The notes beneath the pieces are model-generated. The model worked only from the letters and a program-made list of their open reading frames with translations. It did no database searches and was not told the origin of the DNA. Position numbers and translations under genes: made by a program. Below, in pieces: positions 35,877 to 44,448 of a stretch of 64,000 nucleotides of DNA; within the stretch, counting starts at the first letter, position 1; the number at the start of each line of letters is the position of its first letter. Origin of the DNA: Salipiger aestuarii (GTDB lineage Bacteria > Pseudomonadota > Alphaproteobacteria > Rhodobacterales > Rhodobacteraceae); NCBI RefSeq assembly GCF_003259905.1, contig NZ_QLMG01000014.1, positions 1-64,000 on the forward strand, written 5' to 3'.

Positions 35877-38861
35877 ATGCCCCAGCGCGCACGGATCGCG
35901 GCCGTTCTTGGCCCGACCAACACAGGCAAGACCCATTACGCGATCGAACGGATGCTCGGACATCGGACAGGCATGATCGGCCTGCCGCTGCGCCTGCTCG
36001 CGCGCGAGGTCTACGACAAGATCGTCGCGGCGCGCGGCCCTTCGGTGGTGGCGCTGGTCACCGGCGAGGAACGCATCGTGCCGCCGCGCGCCCAGTATTG
36101 GGTCTGCACGGTCGAGGCGATGCCCGAGGGCATGGGGGTCGATTTTATCGGCATCGACGAGATTCAGCTGTGCGCCGACCCTGAACGCGGGCATGTGTTC
36201 ACCGACCGCCTTCTGCGCATGCGCGGGCTGCACGAGACGCTGTTCATGGGGTCCGACACCATGCGCGGGCCGATTTCGCAACTGGTGCGCGGCGTCGAAT
36301 TCATCCGCCGCGAACGGATGAGCCAGCTAAGCTATCTTGGTTCCAAAAAGATAAGCCGCATGCCGGCGCGCTCGGCAATCGTCGGGTTTTCGGTCGATAA
36401 TGTCTATGCCATCGCCGAACTGATCCGCCGCACCAAGGGGGGCGCCGCCGTCGTCATGGGCGCGCTCAGCCCCCGCACCCGCAATGCGCAGGTCGATCTC
36501 TATCAGAACGGCGATGTCGATTATCTTGTCGCCACCGATGCCATCGGCATGGGGCTGAATCTGGACATCGACCACATCGCGTTCAGCGCGCTGACCAAAT
36601 TCGACGGGCGCCGGATGCGCGATTTGCAGCCCAACGAACTGGCGCAGATCGCCGGCCGGGCAGGGCGCGGCATGCGGTCGGGCACCTTCGGCACCACAGG
36701 CGACGCGGGCCAGATCCCCGAAGACTGGGTCGAGGCGATCACCAGTCACAGCTTTACCCCGATCCGCAAGCTGAACTGGCGCAACCCCGATCTGCGGTTC
36801 GGCAGCATCGCCGCGCTGGTGCAGTCGCTGGAAATCGCGCCGAACGACGAATGGCTGGTCAAGGCGCGCGAGGCGGACGACCTGCAAACGCTCAAGGCCC
36901 TTGGCGCCGAAGCCGAGGTGCAGGCGCGCGCATCGAACCCCGCCAGCGTGCGGCTGTTGTGGGACGTTTGCCGCATTCCCGATTTCCGGGGTATTTCTCA
37001 TGCGGAACATGCCGGGCTGTTGCACGTTATCTTCCAGCATCTGCACGAGCGAGGCGGCATCCCGCGGGATTTCCTGGCCCGGCAGGTCAAACGCATCGAC
37101 CGCACCGACGGGGATATCGACACGCTCTCGAAACGGCTGGCGTATATCCGCACATGGACCTATGTGGCGCAACGCAAGGGCTGGGTCGATGACGAAATCC
37201 ATTGGCGCGACGCGACCCGCGCTGTAGAAGACGCACTGTCGGACGCGCTCCACGAGCGGCTGACGCAAAGATTTGTTGACCGGCGGACATCAGTGCTGCT
37301 TCGCCGGTTGAAGCAGAAGGAGACCCTCTTGGCCGAGGTGAACGACAAGGGTGAAGTGACCGTCGAAGGCGAATTCGTCGGTCGGCTGGAAGGGTTCCGG
37401 TTCCGTCAGGACCAGGGTGCGACCGGGCAGGAAGCCAAGACGCTGAAACAGGCGTCTTTGCAGGCGCTCGCGCCGCATTTCCATCTGCGGGCGGACCGCT
37501 TTTACAACGCTCCGGATACCGAGATTGATTTCACCGAACAGGGTGGCCTCATGTGGGGCGATCAGGCGGTGGGCAAGCTGGCCAAGGGCGATGACCCGCT
37601 CAAGCCGCGTATCGTCGCGTTTGTCGATGACACCGCCGGCGCGGATGTGGCGCAAAAGGTGGAACGCCGCCTGTCGCATTTCATCGACCGCAAGATCGCC
37701 GCGCTGTTCGAGCCGCTGATCACCCTTGCCAACGACGAGGCGCTGACCGGGCTGGCGCGCGGTTTCGGCTTTCGCATCGTTGAAGCCATGGGTATTTTGC
37801 CGCGTCAACTGGTGGCCGACGATGTCAAGCAGCTGGATCAGGACAGCCGGGGCGCGCTCCGCAAGCACGGCATCCGGTTCGGCCAGTACACCATCTTCAT
37901 GCCGCTGCTGCTCAAGCCCGCGCCGACCCGGTTGCGGCTGGTGCTGTGGTCGCTTGCCAACGATCTTGACCATTTCCCCGAAGCGCCGCCGCCGGGTCTG
38001 GTGACCGTGCCCAACATCCGCGACGTGCCGATGCAGCACTATACGCTGGCGGGGTATCGCCCGGCTGGAACCCGCGCGATCCGTATCGACATGCTGGAAC
38101 GCCTGGCCGATCTGCTGCGCGCTCAGGACAGCCGGTCGGGGTTCGAGGCGAACCCCGACATGCTGTCGATCACCGGCATGACGCTGGAACAGTTCGCCGA
38201 TCTGATGGAGGGGCTGGGCTACAAGGCCGAAAAGGGCGAGCGCAGCAAGGTCCGCCCCGCCGACGAGGTGATCACGACAAGCGCGACGCCCGAGGGCGAA
38301 TCGGGCGAGGCGCTGCCGGTGTTCGACGCGGCCCAGATCGAGGAAACCGCGCCCGGCGCCGTCCCCGACCCGTCCGATACGCCCCCAGCCGCCGATCTGG
38401 TCGCGGGCACGGAAGCCATCGACGACGCGGGCTACGCGCCGATCAACGAAGACCCCGAGGGCGTGCAGGACGATGACAACATCGCCGACACCCCCGAAGA
38501 GGAAATCCTGCCGGGCACCGCGCCCGACGAGGCGCTGTCCGGTCCTGAACTTGAAACCTTCTATACCTTTACCTGGGGCGGCAACCGCAATCGCGGGGGC
38601 GCCAACGCCCGTCGCGAACAAGGTGCACGCGGTGCGCCGCGCGGCAAGGGCAAGCCCCAGGCGCAGGGCGGCGAGCGCGGCGGCCATGGCAAGGGCGGCG
38701 AGGGCAAGGGCGGTCCGCGCAAGGGCAAGGGCGGCAAGCCGCAGGGCGGTCCGGGGGGCGGCAAGGCCAAGACCTATGAATCGCGCCCCCGCAAGGAAGA
38801 CAAGATCGACCCCGACAACCCCTTCGCCGCCGCGCTGATGGGGCTGAAGAACAAGTCGTAG
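35877..38861 (+). CDS. SUV3-like DExH RNA helicase with long disordered tail
   Basis: The 994-residue protein has the P-loop GPTNTGKT at 12-19, a DEIQ box (IGIDEIQLC), LVATDAIGMGLNLDI and QIAGRAGR, the motif set of the SUV3/mitochondrial degradosome helicase family common in alphaproteobacteria. An accessory C-terminal helicase domain follows. From about residue 800 the chain becomes acidic, then turns into a Gly/Lys/Arg-rich tail (residues about 905-975) likely to be disordered and RNA-binding. Expected role: 3'-5' unwinding of RNA in decay. It precedes an S4-domain RNA-binding gene by 15 bp, suggesting a shared RNA-quality unit. Confidence 0.88.
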   Translation: MPQRARIAAVLGPTNTGKTHYAIERMLGHRTGMIGLPLRLLAREVYDKIVAARGPSVVALVTGEERIVPPRAQYWVCTVEAMPEGMGVDFIGIDEIQLCADPERGHVFTDRLLRMRGLHETLFMGSDTMRGPISQLVRGVEFIRRERMSQLSYLGSKKISRMPARSAIVGFSVDNVYAIAELIRRTKGGAAVVMGALSPRTRNAQVDLYQNGDVDYLVATDAIGMGLNLDIDHIAFSALTKFDGRRMRDLQPNELAQIAGRAGRGMRSGTFGTTGDAGQIPEDWVEAITSHSFTPIRKLNWRNPDLRFGSIAALVQSLEIAPNDEWLVKAREADDLQTLKALGAEAEVQARASNPASVRLLWDVCRIPDFRGISHAEHAGLLHVIFQHLHERGGIPRDFLARQVKRIDRTDGDIDTLSKRLAYIRTWTYVAQRKGWVDDEIHWRDATRAVEDALSDALHERLTQRFVDRRTSVLLRRLKQKETLLAEVNDKGEVTVEGEFVGRLEGFRFRQDQGATGQEAKTLKQASLQALAPHFHLRADRFYNAPDTEIDFTEQGGLMWGDQAVGKLAKGDDPLKPRIVAFVDDTAGADVAQKVERRLSHFIDRKIAALFEPLITLANDEALTGLARGFGFRIVEAMGILPRQLVADDVKQLDQDSRGALRKHGIRFGQYTIFMPLLLKPAPTRLRLVLWSLANDLDHFPEAPPPGLVTVPNIRDVPMQHYTLAGYRPAGTRAIRIDMLERLADLLRAQDSRSGFEANPDMLSITGMTLEQFADLMEGLGYKAEKGERSKVRPADEVITTSATPEGESGEALPVFDAAQIEETAPGAVPDPSDTPPAADLVAGTEAIDDAGYAPINEDPEGVQDDDNIADTPEEEILPGTAPDEALSGPELETFYTFTWGGNRNRGGANARREQGARGAPRGKGKPQAQGGERGGHGKGGEGKGGPRKGKGGKPQGGPGGGKAKTYESRPRKEDKIDPDNPFAAALMGLKNKS

Positions 38862-38876
38862 GTGGTCAGGCTGTAG

Positions 38877-39251
38877 ATGACCGGGCAACCGTCAAAGCTG
38901 CGCATCGACAAATGGCTGTGGCATGCGCGCTTTTTCAGGACGCGCAGTCTCGCCGCCAGGGTCGTCGGGGCGGGGCTGCGGGTAAACGGACAACGCATCG
39001 CAAAGCCGGCCTTTGCGGTGGGGCCGGGTGACGTCCTGACCTTTGGTCAGGAACGCGACGTGCGGGTGATTCGCGTCGTTGCGCTTGGCACCCGGCGGGG
39101 CCCGGCGCCCGAAGCGCAGGCGCTTTACGAAGACCTCGACCCGCCGCAGGCGCGCGCTGCCGATCCGTCGGAACCGCGGGCCATCCCCGGCGGGCGCCCG
39201 ACGAAACGTGACCGGCGCGTCATGGACAGGCGGCGGGATGTGCTTGAATGA
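38877..39251 (+). CDS. S4-domain RNA-binding protein (Hsp15-like)
   Basis: The 124-residue protein has an S4 domain at the N-terminus (LRIDKWLWHARFFRTRS, then VNGQRIAKPAFAVGPGDVL) and a basic C-terminal tail (KRDRRVMDRRRD). Hsp15/HslR proteins bind stalled 50S subunits carrying peptidyl-tRNA. The 15-bp gap to the helicase gene suggests one operon. Confidence 0.9.
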   Translation: MTGQPSKLRIDKWLWHARFFRTRSLAARVVGAGLRVNGQRIAKPAFAVGPGDVLTFGQERDVRVIRVVALGTRRGPAPEAQALYEDLDPPQARAADPSEPRAIPGGRPTKRDRRVMDRRRDVLE

Positions 39252-39309
39252 TCCGCCCCGCTGGTCTAACTGACCCCGAACAGCCCGATACCCTGACGGA
39301 TGGACGCCC

Positions 39310-39648
39310 ATGACTTACGTGGTCACCGAAAACTGCATCGCCTGCAAATACACCGACTGCGTCGAAGTGTGCCCCGTGGATTGTTTCTACGAGGGTGAAA
39401 ACACGCTGGTCATTCATCCCGATGAATGCATCGACTGTGGCGTCTGCGAACCCGAATGCCCCGCCGACGCGATCCGTCCCGACACTGAGCCGGATATGGA
39501 AAAATGGGTCGAGTTCAACCGCAAGTATTCCGAGATGTGGCCCGTCATCATCTCGAAAAAGGACCCGTTGCCCGAAGCCGAGGAACACGACGGCGAAGCG
39601 GGAAAGATGGAAAAGTATTTCTCCGAGGCGCCGGGTGAGGGCGGCTGA
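39310..39648 (+). CDS. fdxA: 7Fe ferredoxin FdxA
   Basis: The 112-residue protein has the two Cys clusters of 7Fe (3Fe-4S plus 4Fe-4S) ferredoxins. The first is [18 protein letters not shown], with the spacing of the 3Fe-4S site. The second is [12 protein letters not shown] for the 4Fe-4S site. The C-terminal extension ([13 protein letters not shown]) is typical of FdxA. It transfers electrons in the cytoplasm. The order S4 protein - fdxA - carD is common in this order of bacteria. Confidence 0.94.
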   Translation: MTYVVTENCIACKYTDCVEVCPVDCFYEGENTLVIHPDECIDCGVCEPECPADAIRPDTEPDMEKWVEFNRKYSEMWPVIISKKDPLPEAEEHDGEAGKMEKYFSEAPGEGG

Positions 39649-39852
39649 CCACCGATTCGCGGCCCCATCGGCCCCGCCAGCGACCCGCCCGATGGCCGGG
39701 TGCGCAAGCTGCTGATTAGGCGCGCTTTATTCTCCAGTTGCAAGATTGTGGGAAATTCACCTTTTTTGTGGTACTATCCCGCCACATGACGAAGCCACGC
39801 ACCAAATGCCGGGCATGTTTGCGCCCGGGGGATTGATCCGACGACGCTTAGT

Positions 39853-39892
39853 GAACAGGCGAACGGAATGCATGTTGCATTTCCGCCTGTTC
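39853..39892 (+). promoter_or_regulatory. stem-loop in the carD leader
   Basis: The outer arms gaacaggcg (39853-39861) and cgcctgttc (39884-39892) pair over 9 bp. After a 3-nt bulge the inner arms ggaatgca and tgcatttc pair over 8 positions with one G-U. The loop is 3 nt. It ends 62 nt before the carD start, within the 306-bp fdxA-carD spacer. No T-run follows, so it may be a leader control element rather than a terminator. I see no gene in that spacer. A tactat at 39772-39777 is a possible -10 box without a convincing -35. Confidence 0.5.
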
Positions 39893-39954
39893 GTATCGTC
39901 TTTGATCGGTCCCTTTTTGCTGCAAAACGGCTTGGCTGCTAAGGACCCTGTTGT

Positions 39955-40464
39955 ATGACCAAGACCAAGAAAAACGATTTTCGCCCCAACGACTATGTCG
40001 TCTACCCCGCGCATGGCGTCGGTCAGATCGTGTCGATCGAAGAGCAGGAAATCGCCGGCATCAAGCTGGAACTTTTTGTGATCTCCTTTGAAAAGGACAA
40101 GATGACCCTGCGTGTGCCCACGCACAAGGCGACCGAAATCGGCATGCGTTCCCTGTCGACCCCCGATGTGGTCAGCCAGGCGATGAAGACGCTGAGGGGC
40201 AAGGCCAAGGTAAAGCGGGCGATGTGGTCGCGCCGCGCCCAGGAATACGAGCAAAAGATCAACTCGGGCGACCTGATCGCCATCGCCGAGGTGGTGCGCG
40301 ATCTGCACCGCGCCGACGACCAGCGCGAACAATCCTATTCCGAGCGTCAGCTTTACGAAGCCGCGCTGGAACGCCTGACCCGCGAAGTCGCCGCGGTCAG
40401 CGGTGGCGATGAAGTGGCCGCCGCGCGCCAGGTTGACGAGGTGCTTGGCCTGCGCGCCGCGTGA
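39955..40464 (+). CDS. carD: CarD family transcription regulator (CdnL-like)
   Basis: The 169-residue protein has the N-terminal RNAP-interaction (Tudor-like) domain (DYVVYPAHGVGQIVSIE, ELFVISFEKDKMTLRVP) and the C-terminal helical DNA-binding domain (KRAMWSRRAQEYEQKINSGDL, VVRDLHR). It binds the RNA polymerase beta subunit and stabilises open complexes, usually at rRNA and other strong promoters. Its long leader contains a hairpin. The gene is followed by an IS fragment and a separately regulated efflux operon. Confidence 0.95.
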   Translation: MTKTKKNDFRPNDYVVYPAHGVGQIVSIEEQEIAGIKLELFVISFEKDKMTLRVPTHKATEIGMRSLSTPDVVSQAMKTLRGKAKVKRAMWSRRAQEYEQKINSGDLIAIAEVVRDLHRADDQREQSYSERQLYEAALERLTREVAAVSGGDEVAAARQVDEVLGLRAA

Positions 40465-40623
40465 CAGGGCGCTCTGGACGGTGAAAAATCGGCTCTTGTC
40501 CGGTTTCACGTCTGTTGATGCGCGGTGTTCCAGGGTTGGCCAGATATTGGCCAACCTGATCCCCGATCCCGACAAATCCAGGCGATGCGTGGCGGATCGG
40601 ACTGAATGGCTTTTCGACAACAT

Positions 40624-40812
40624 GCGGCCGATTCCGGCGCGCGCTTCCGAGACGCTGACGTAGGCGCGGACGTAGACCTCTTCGTATTTCATGCTGCGCC
40701 ACAGGTGTTCCACGAAGACGTTGTCGCGCCACGCTCCCTTTCCGTCCATGCTGATCCTGATTTTCCAGGCGGCAAGAACCTTGATGAAGTCGGTCGGCGT
40801 GAACTGCCCGCC
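40624..40812 (-). pseudogene. IS3-family orfB fragment (integrase core piece)
   Basis: On the minus strand about 63 codons read as an IS3 transposase core: GQFTPTDF, then ISMDGKGAWRDNVFVEHLWRS, KYEEVYVRAY and SEARAGIGR. These include the end of the DDE region, but the frame runs out into unrelated residues on both sides. No orfA or terminal repeats are seen. The rest of 40465-40870 shows no gene. It marks an old insertion between the carD region and the efflux operon. Confidence 0.8.
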
Positions 40813-40871
40813 AAGCTGCCCGGCGACCACGCCATGGTGGCGTGCGACGGCGGTGACAGGCGGGGGACAGG

Positions 40872-41915
40872 TCAACCGTCCTCGGAGGTGTCGATGCTCA
40901 CCGACACGGACAGCCCAGGTGTGAGCCGTTCTGCTTGTTTCTGGTCGGGGTCGATTTCGATCCGGATCGGCAGGCGCTGCGCGATCTTGGTAAAGTTCCC
41001 GGTTGCGTTGTTTCCCGCCAGCAGGCTGAATTCCGACGCCGTCGCGGGCGAGAACTGTCCGACCCGTCCCGAAAACGATCGCCCGCGCAGCGCATCCACG
41101 GTAAATATCGCCCGTTGGCCAGGGTGCATGCCGTACAGCTCGGTTTCCTTAAAATTGGCGATGATCCAGACGTCATGCCCGACAAGCGACAGCAAAGAGC
41201 TTCCGGCGCTGACATATTGTCCGGTGCGGACGCCGATCTGGCCAAGCCGGCCGTCCGCCGGGGCGCGGATCACGGTGTTGTCGAGGTCGATCTGCGCAAG
41301 TTCCACCGCCGCTTCGGCGCTTGTCAGCCCGGCCTCAAGCGACTGGCGATTGACGCGGGCAGAGTTCACGGCCTCCTGGCTGACTTCGATCTGGCTTTGC
41401 GCGGCCGCCACCGCCGATTCCGCCTGATGGCGGGTCAGTTCGGCCTGGTCCGCGTCGGTGGCGGAAATCACGCCTCTTTCCTTCAAGGAGGCAACGCGCG
41501 TCCAGTTGGAGTCGGCGGTCTGGACGGCGGCCTCGGCGGAATCAAGCGCGGCCTGTCTGGCATGCAGCGCCGCCTGCGCCGAGCGGATGGACTGGTCGCC
41601 CTTGACCAGCATGGCCTTTGCGGTGGCAAGCGCGGCCCGCGCCTGCGTCAGCCGCTGGCGATACTGCCGGTCATCAAGCCGCACCAGCACATCGCCCTTT
41701 TTCACCGCATCGAAATCGTGGGCGGTGACTTTGGCGACATAGCCGGAAAGCTGAGGGGCGACGGTGGTGACGGTGCCTCGCACATAGGCGTTTTCCGTGG
41801 TCACCACGCTGTTGGCGAAGGGCGGCAGTTGCCAGGCAAACAGAACGGCAAGAATGCCTGCCCCGCCGATCACAAGGGCGATCAGTGACGGGATGAGGCG
41901 GCGAAGATGCGGCAT
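40872..41915 (-). CDS. HlyD/EmrA-type membrane fusion protein
   Basis: The 347-residue periplasmic adaptor has one N-terminal membrane anchor (about residues 8-28), a lipoyl half-motif (VAPQLSGYVAKV), a long helical hairpin (about 80-190, rich in Ala and Gln) and a beta-barrel region (VWIIANFKETEL, GQRAIFTVDA). With the MFS pump encoded upstream it would form an EmrAB-type tripartite exporter with an outer-membrane channel encoded elsewhere. It starts at 41915 (MPHLRRLIP), 41 bp after the pump gene. Confidence 0.9.
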   Translation of the reverse strand: MPHLRRLIPSLIALVIGGAGILAVLFAWQLPPFANSVVTTENAYVRGTVTTVAPQLSGYVAKVTAHDFDAVKKGDVLVRLDDRQYRQRLTQARAALATAKAMLVKGDQSIRSAQAALHARQAALDSAEAAVQTADSNWTRVASLKERGVISATDADQAELTRHQAESAVAAAQSQIEVSQEAVNSARVNRQSLEAGLTSAEAAVELAQIDLDNTVIRAPADGRLGQIGVRTGQYVSAGSSLLSLVGHDVWIIANFKETELYGMHPGQRAIFTVDALRGRSFSGRVGQFSPATASEFSLLAGNNATGNFTKIAQRLPIRIEIDPDQKQAERLTPGLSVSVSIDTSEDG

Positions 41916-41955
41916 GGGCGAAACTTTCAAAACGGTTGGGGGGGGGCGGCTGAAG

Positions 41956-43584
41956 TCAGGTCGCAACAGCCGCAGTGTTGCGGGCCGCGTGCCATCGCGC
42001 CAGCCCGATATGGGTAATCAGCAGCATCAAAGCGACTGAGGCAAGCACCGAGAGCAGCAGAAAGGCATCGTTATAGGCCATCACATAAGCCTGCGTCGAA
42101 ACGGTGCCAGCGATGTCGGACACGGCCTGCGACAGGCGCAGGCCGTTGTCGCTGATGGTCGCGGCATAAGCCGACGAACCTGCGCCGAGGTTTTGCGCGA
42201 CAAGCGGATCGGTGCGTGACAATTGTTCGCCCAGGACCTGCATGTGCAGCGCTTGGCGATGCGATACGAAGGTATTGAACAGGCCCGAGCCGATAACACC
42301 GCCGATGCTTTGCGTCGAAAGAAACACGATTACAAAGCTCAGGATGTAGTTCGGCCCTTTGGCCAATGCCGACATCAACCCCGACAGCAAGGCAGGGGGC
42401 AGGAACAACGCCCCGGCGAAGGCGATCATCGCCTGGCTGGCGTACATCTGTTCGGGCCGTGTCAAGATGGTCGAATGGCTGTCCATGTAGGCGCCGATGG
42501 CGATCAGAAACAGCGCCACCATGTGCAGTGTCGGTTCGCGCCCGGCGGCCAGGAACCTGGCACAACAGATCCCGCCAAGAATACTGGCGACGACGATCAC
42601 GACAAACAACGGGCTGATCTGCGACGGTCCAAGTCCAAGCGTCCGGAACAGTCCGGGCGCGCCCGAGGTCTGCTCCGACAGGATCATGCGAAACAGCAGC
42701 AGCGCGCCGGTAAGATGCAGGATCGCCGGGCTTGCCAGCCAGCGGATATCCAGCAACGGCGCCTTGCGGTTAAGCTCGATCGCCACCGCCACGACACCCG
42801 CCGCCAGCGAGACGACCATCAGTTCACCCAACCATCCGGTTTCGGTCCAATATAGTTGCGATCCCATCAGGAACGTAACCGTCACGCCGCCAAAGGCGAT
42901 GGCGATCAATGCGTAGCTGACGATATCGAGCGCCGATATGACCCTGGCGCGGGGCTGTGGCGACAGCGGCAGAAGAAAAACCATGGACAGGCAGACCAGC
43001 GCCATGCCTAGCCCCATGACGTGCAGCGGCGTCCACCCGGCATCCGCCATGAGCAACGGCGACACGACCCGCGAAAGCGACGGCCCGAGCATGATAAGCG
43101 TCAGCGCGGCGGACAGCCCGACGCTCATTTTCTTTTGGGGGGACAACGGTTCGAGCATATACAGAAAGGCAAGCGTCGACAGCGGCGCGGACGCACAGCC
43201 CGCCACAAACTGCACGGTTATCGCCGAGTGCAGATCCGTGACCATAAGGCTTAGCAGCGCAACCAGAACGTAAAAGACGATGCCGATTTCGGCAAACCTG
43301 CGCAGGCCGTACTGGGTTCGGATCTTTATCAGCAGCAGGGGCAACGACGCACGGGGCGCCATGTAAGCGGCCGTCAGCCAGATCGACTGGTTGGTGGTGG
43401 CGCCGATTTCGCCGCCGATCTGGGGCAGGTTGGAGCTGACAAAGCCCTGTCCCAGGCCCTGGGTCAGCGCCAGCAGCGCCGATGCTCCCATGTAGGCCGC
43501 GGCTCGCTGCCAGGGCATCGCCACGAAGGGGGGCGGCGCTTTCGGAGCGGGGGCGGATGATGCGTCCGCGTCTTCGCGGGTCAT
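41956..43584 (-). CDS. EmrB/QacA-type MFS multidrug transporter (DHA2)
   Basis: The 542-residue protein has about 14 membrane segments, typical of DHA2 drug-proton antiporters. It includes WLTAAYMAPRASLPLL in the first half and a long non-membrane loop near the end (residues about 455-500). The N-terminus (residues 1-25) is acidic and Ala/Pro-rich. It exports toxic amphiphiles, with specificity unknown. It overlaps the MarR gene by 4 bp (ATGA), so pump and repressor are co-translated. Confidence 0.9.
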   Translation of the reverse strand: MTREDADASSAPAPKAPPPFVAMPWQRAAAYMGASALLALTQGLGQGFVSSNLPQIGGEIGATTNQSIWLTAAYMAPRASLPLLLIKIRTQYGLRRFAEIGIVFYVLVALLSLMVTDLHSAITVQFVAGCASAPLSTLAFLYMLEPLSPQKKMSVGLSAALTLIMLGPSLSRVVSPLLMADAGWTPLHVMGLGMALVCLSMVFLLPLSPQPRARVISALDIVSYALIAIAFGGVTVTFLMGSQLYWTETGWLGELMVVSLAAGVVAVAIELNRKAPLLDIRWLASPAILHLTGALLLFRMILSEQTSGAPGLFRTLGLGPSQISPLFVVIVVASILGGICCARFLAAGREPTLHMVALFLIAIGAYMDSHSTILTRPEQMYASQAMIAFAGALFLPPALLSGLMSALAKGPNYILSFVIVFLSTQSIGGVIGSGLFNTFVSHRQALHMQVLGEQLSRTDPLVAQNLGAGSSAYAATISDNGLRLSQAVSDIAGTVSTQAYVMAYNDAFLLLSVLASVALMLLITHIGLARWHAARNTAAVAT

Positions 43585-44024
43585 GAGTCGCCGCCTTCCA
43601 GATTGGCAAGCAGCTTCAGCACCAGACCGGTCGCGGCGCGGGTGTCGTCGGGGTCGACGCCCTGGAACACCTGTCGGCTCATATCGTTGCAGAAGGTCAG
43701 GATATTCCGCGCTTTGCCGCGCGCGTGGTCGGTCAGAAAGATGCAGCGTACACGCTTGTCGCCGTCCAGTTGGCGCCGTTCGACGAAACCGCTCTGTTCG
43801 AGCTTGTCCAGCAGGCGGTTCACCGTGGGCGTTTCGATGTCCAACGCATCGGCCAGCTCGGTCTGGGTCAATCCCTCTTTCTCCTGGATCTTGAGCAGCG
43901 CGCGGGCACGCGACAACGTCATGTCAAGAGATTTGGCCTCGGCGTCGAACTGCTTGCGCATTTCGCGAAGCAGCCGGAACGTAAGGTCCAGGAATCGGCG
44001 GTCGACGCTTTGCATGTGCGGCAT
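43581..44024 (-). CDS. MarR family regulator of the efflux operon
   Basis: The 147-residue protein has a winged helix-turn-helix (LTQTELADALDIETPTVNRLLDKLEQSGFVERRQ, with the wing at DGDKRVRCIFLT) between N- and C-terminal dimer helices. It is first in the operon with the pump and adaptor. A palindrome 19 bp upstream fits autorepression relieved by a drug or phenolic ligand. The ATG at 44024 has aagga just upstream; 44015 is an alternative. Confidence 0.91.
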   Translation of the reverse strand: MPHMQSVDRRFLDLTFRLLREMRKQFDAEAKSLDMTLSRARALLKIQEKEGLTQTELADALDIETPTVNRLLDKLEQSGFVERRQLDGDKRVRCIFLTDHARGKARNILTFCNDMSRQVFQGVDPDDTRAATGLVLKLLANLEGGDS

Positions 44025-44042
44025 ATCCTTAGCTTCGCAATT

Positions 44043-44056
44043 ATTAGCCAGCTAAT
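44043..44056. promoter_or_regulatory. MarR operator candidate
   Basis: attagc (44043-44048), two bases, gctaat (44051-44056): a 6+2+6 inverted repeat 19 bp upstream of the regulator's start, in an AT-rich patch. The length and position fit a MarR-family operator over the efflux promoter. Confidence 0.7.
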
Positions 44057-44373
44057 GTGACCGACGTGCGAATTCAAGATCGTTCCCATTTTCTGGTAAC
44101 CGCAGGGTGGCCTGTGGCAAAACCGATTGCGTCGCCAGATTTCCGCGATGCCCTGATCGTGCTGTGTGCCGCAGGTCATGCGGATGCTACCCTGCGACGA
44201 AACTGCGATGCTTTCCGTCGGGAAGGCCGGCAAAGCAATGACCATGGATCACATGCGTCGGGGCATCCCGGGGGCGGCGACCTGGCCTCTGCTGCTGGAA
44301 GACAGCCGCGCCACGCGAGCTTTTCTTGATGAAATCATCGCTGCATCGCAGCAATAGGGGGGTGCAGGTACAG
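44057..44373 (+). other. 317-bp region with a possible short gene
   Basis: An in-frame stretch from ATG 44166 to 44357 encodes 63 residues with a plausible helical end (TRAFLDEIIAASQQ). It stops 16 bp before an intrinsic terminator on the same strand, which suggests a short transcript here. No convincing ribosome-binding site or family signature is seen, so I do not call a gene. It could be a small protein, an ncRNA or a decayed gene next to phaR. Confidence 0.3.
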
Positions 44374-44397
44374 GGAAAGCAAGGCTTTCCTTTTTTT
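44374..44397 (+). terminator. intrinsic terminator upstream of phaR
   Basis: A 7-bp stem (ggaaagc 44374-44380, gctttcc 44384-44390) has a 3-nt loop and is followed by seven T residues (44391-44397). It points rightward and ends 51 bp before phaR. It therefore ends something upstream on the same strand, or acts as a leader attenuator for phaR. Confidence 0.75.
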
Positions 44398-44448
44398 CTG
44401 CGCTCGCATAGGCTTTTGCAACGATGCTTCACGCCAGGGAGGGTTGAC

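Noticed and set aside
35877-38861. DNA helicase of a defence system
   Set aside because: Motifs and neighbours (S4 protein, fdxA, carD) match the conserved SUV3-like helicase locus; no nuclease or defence partner is adjacent.
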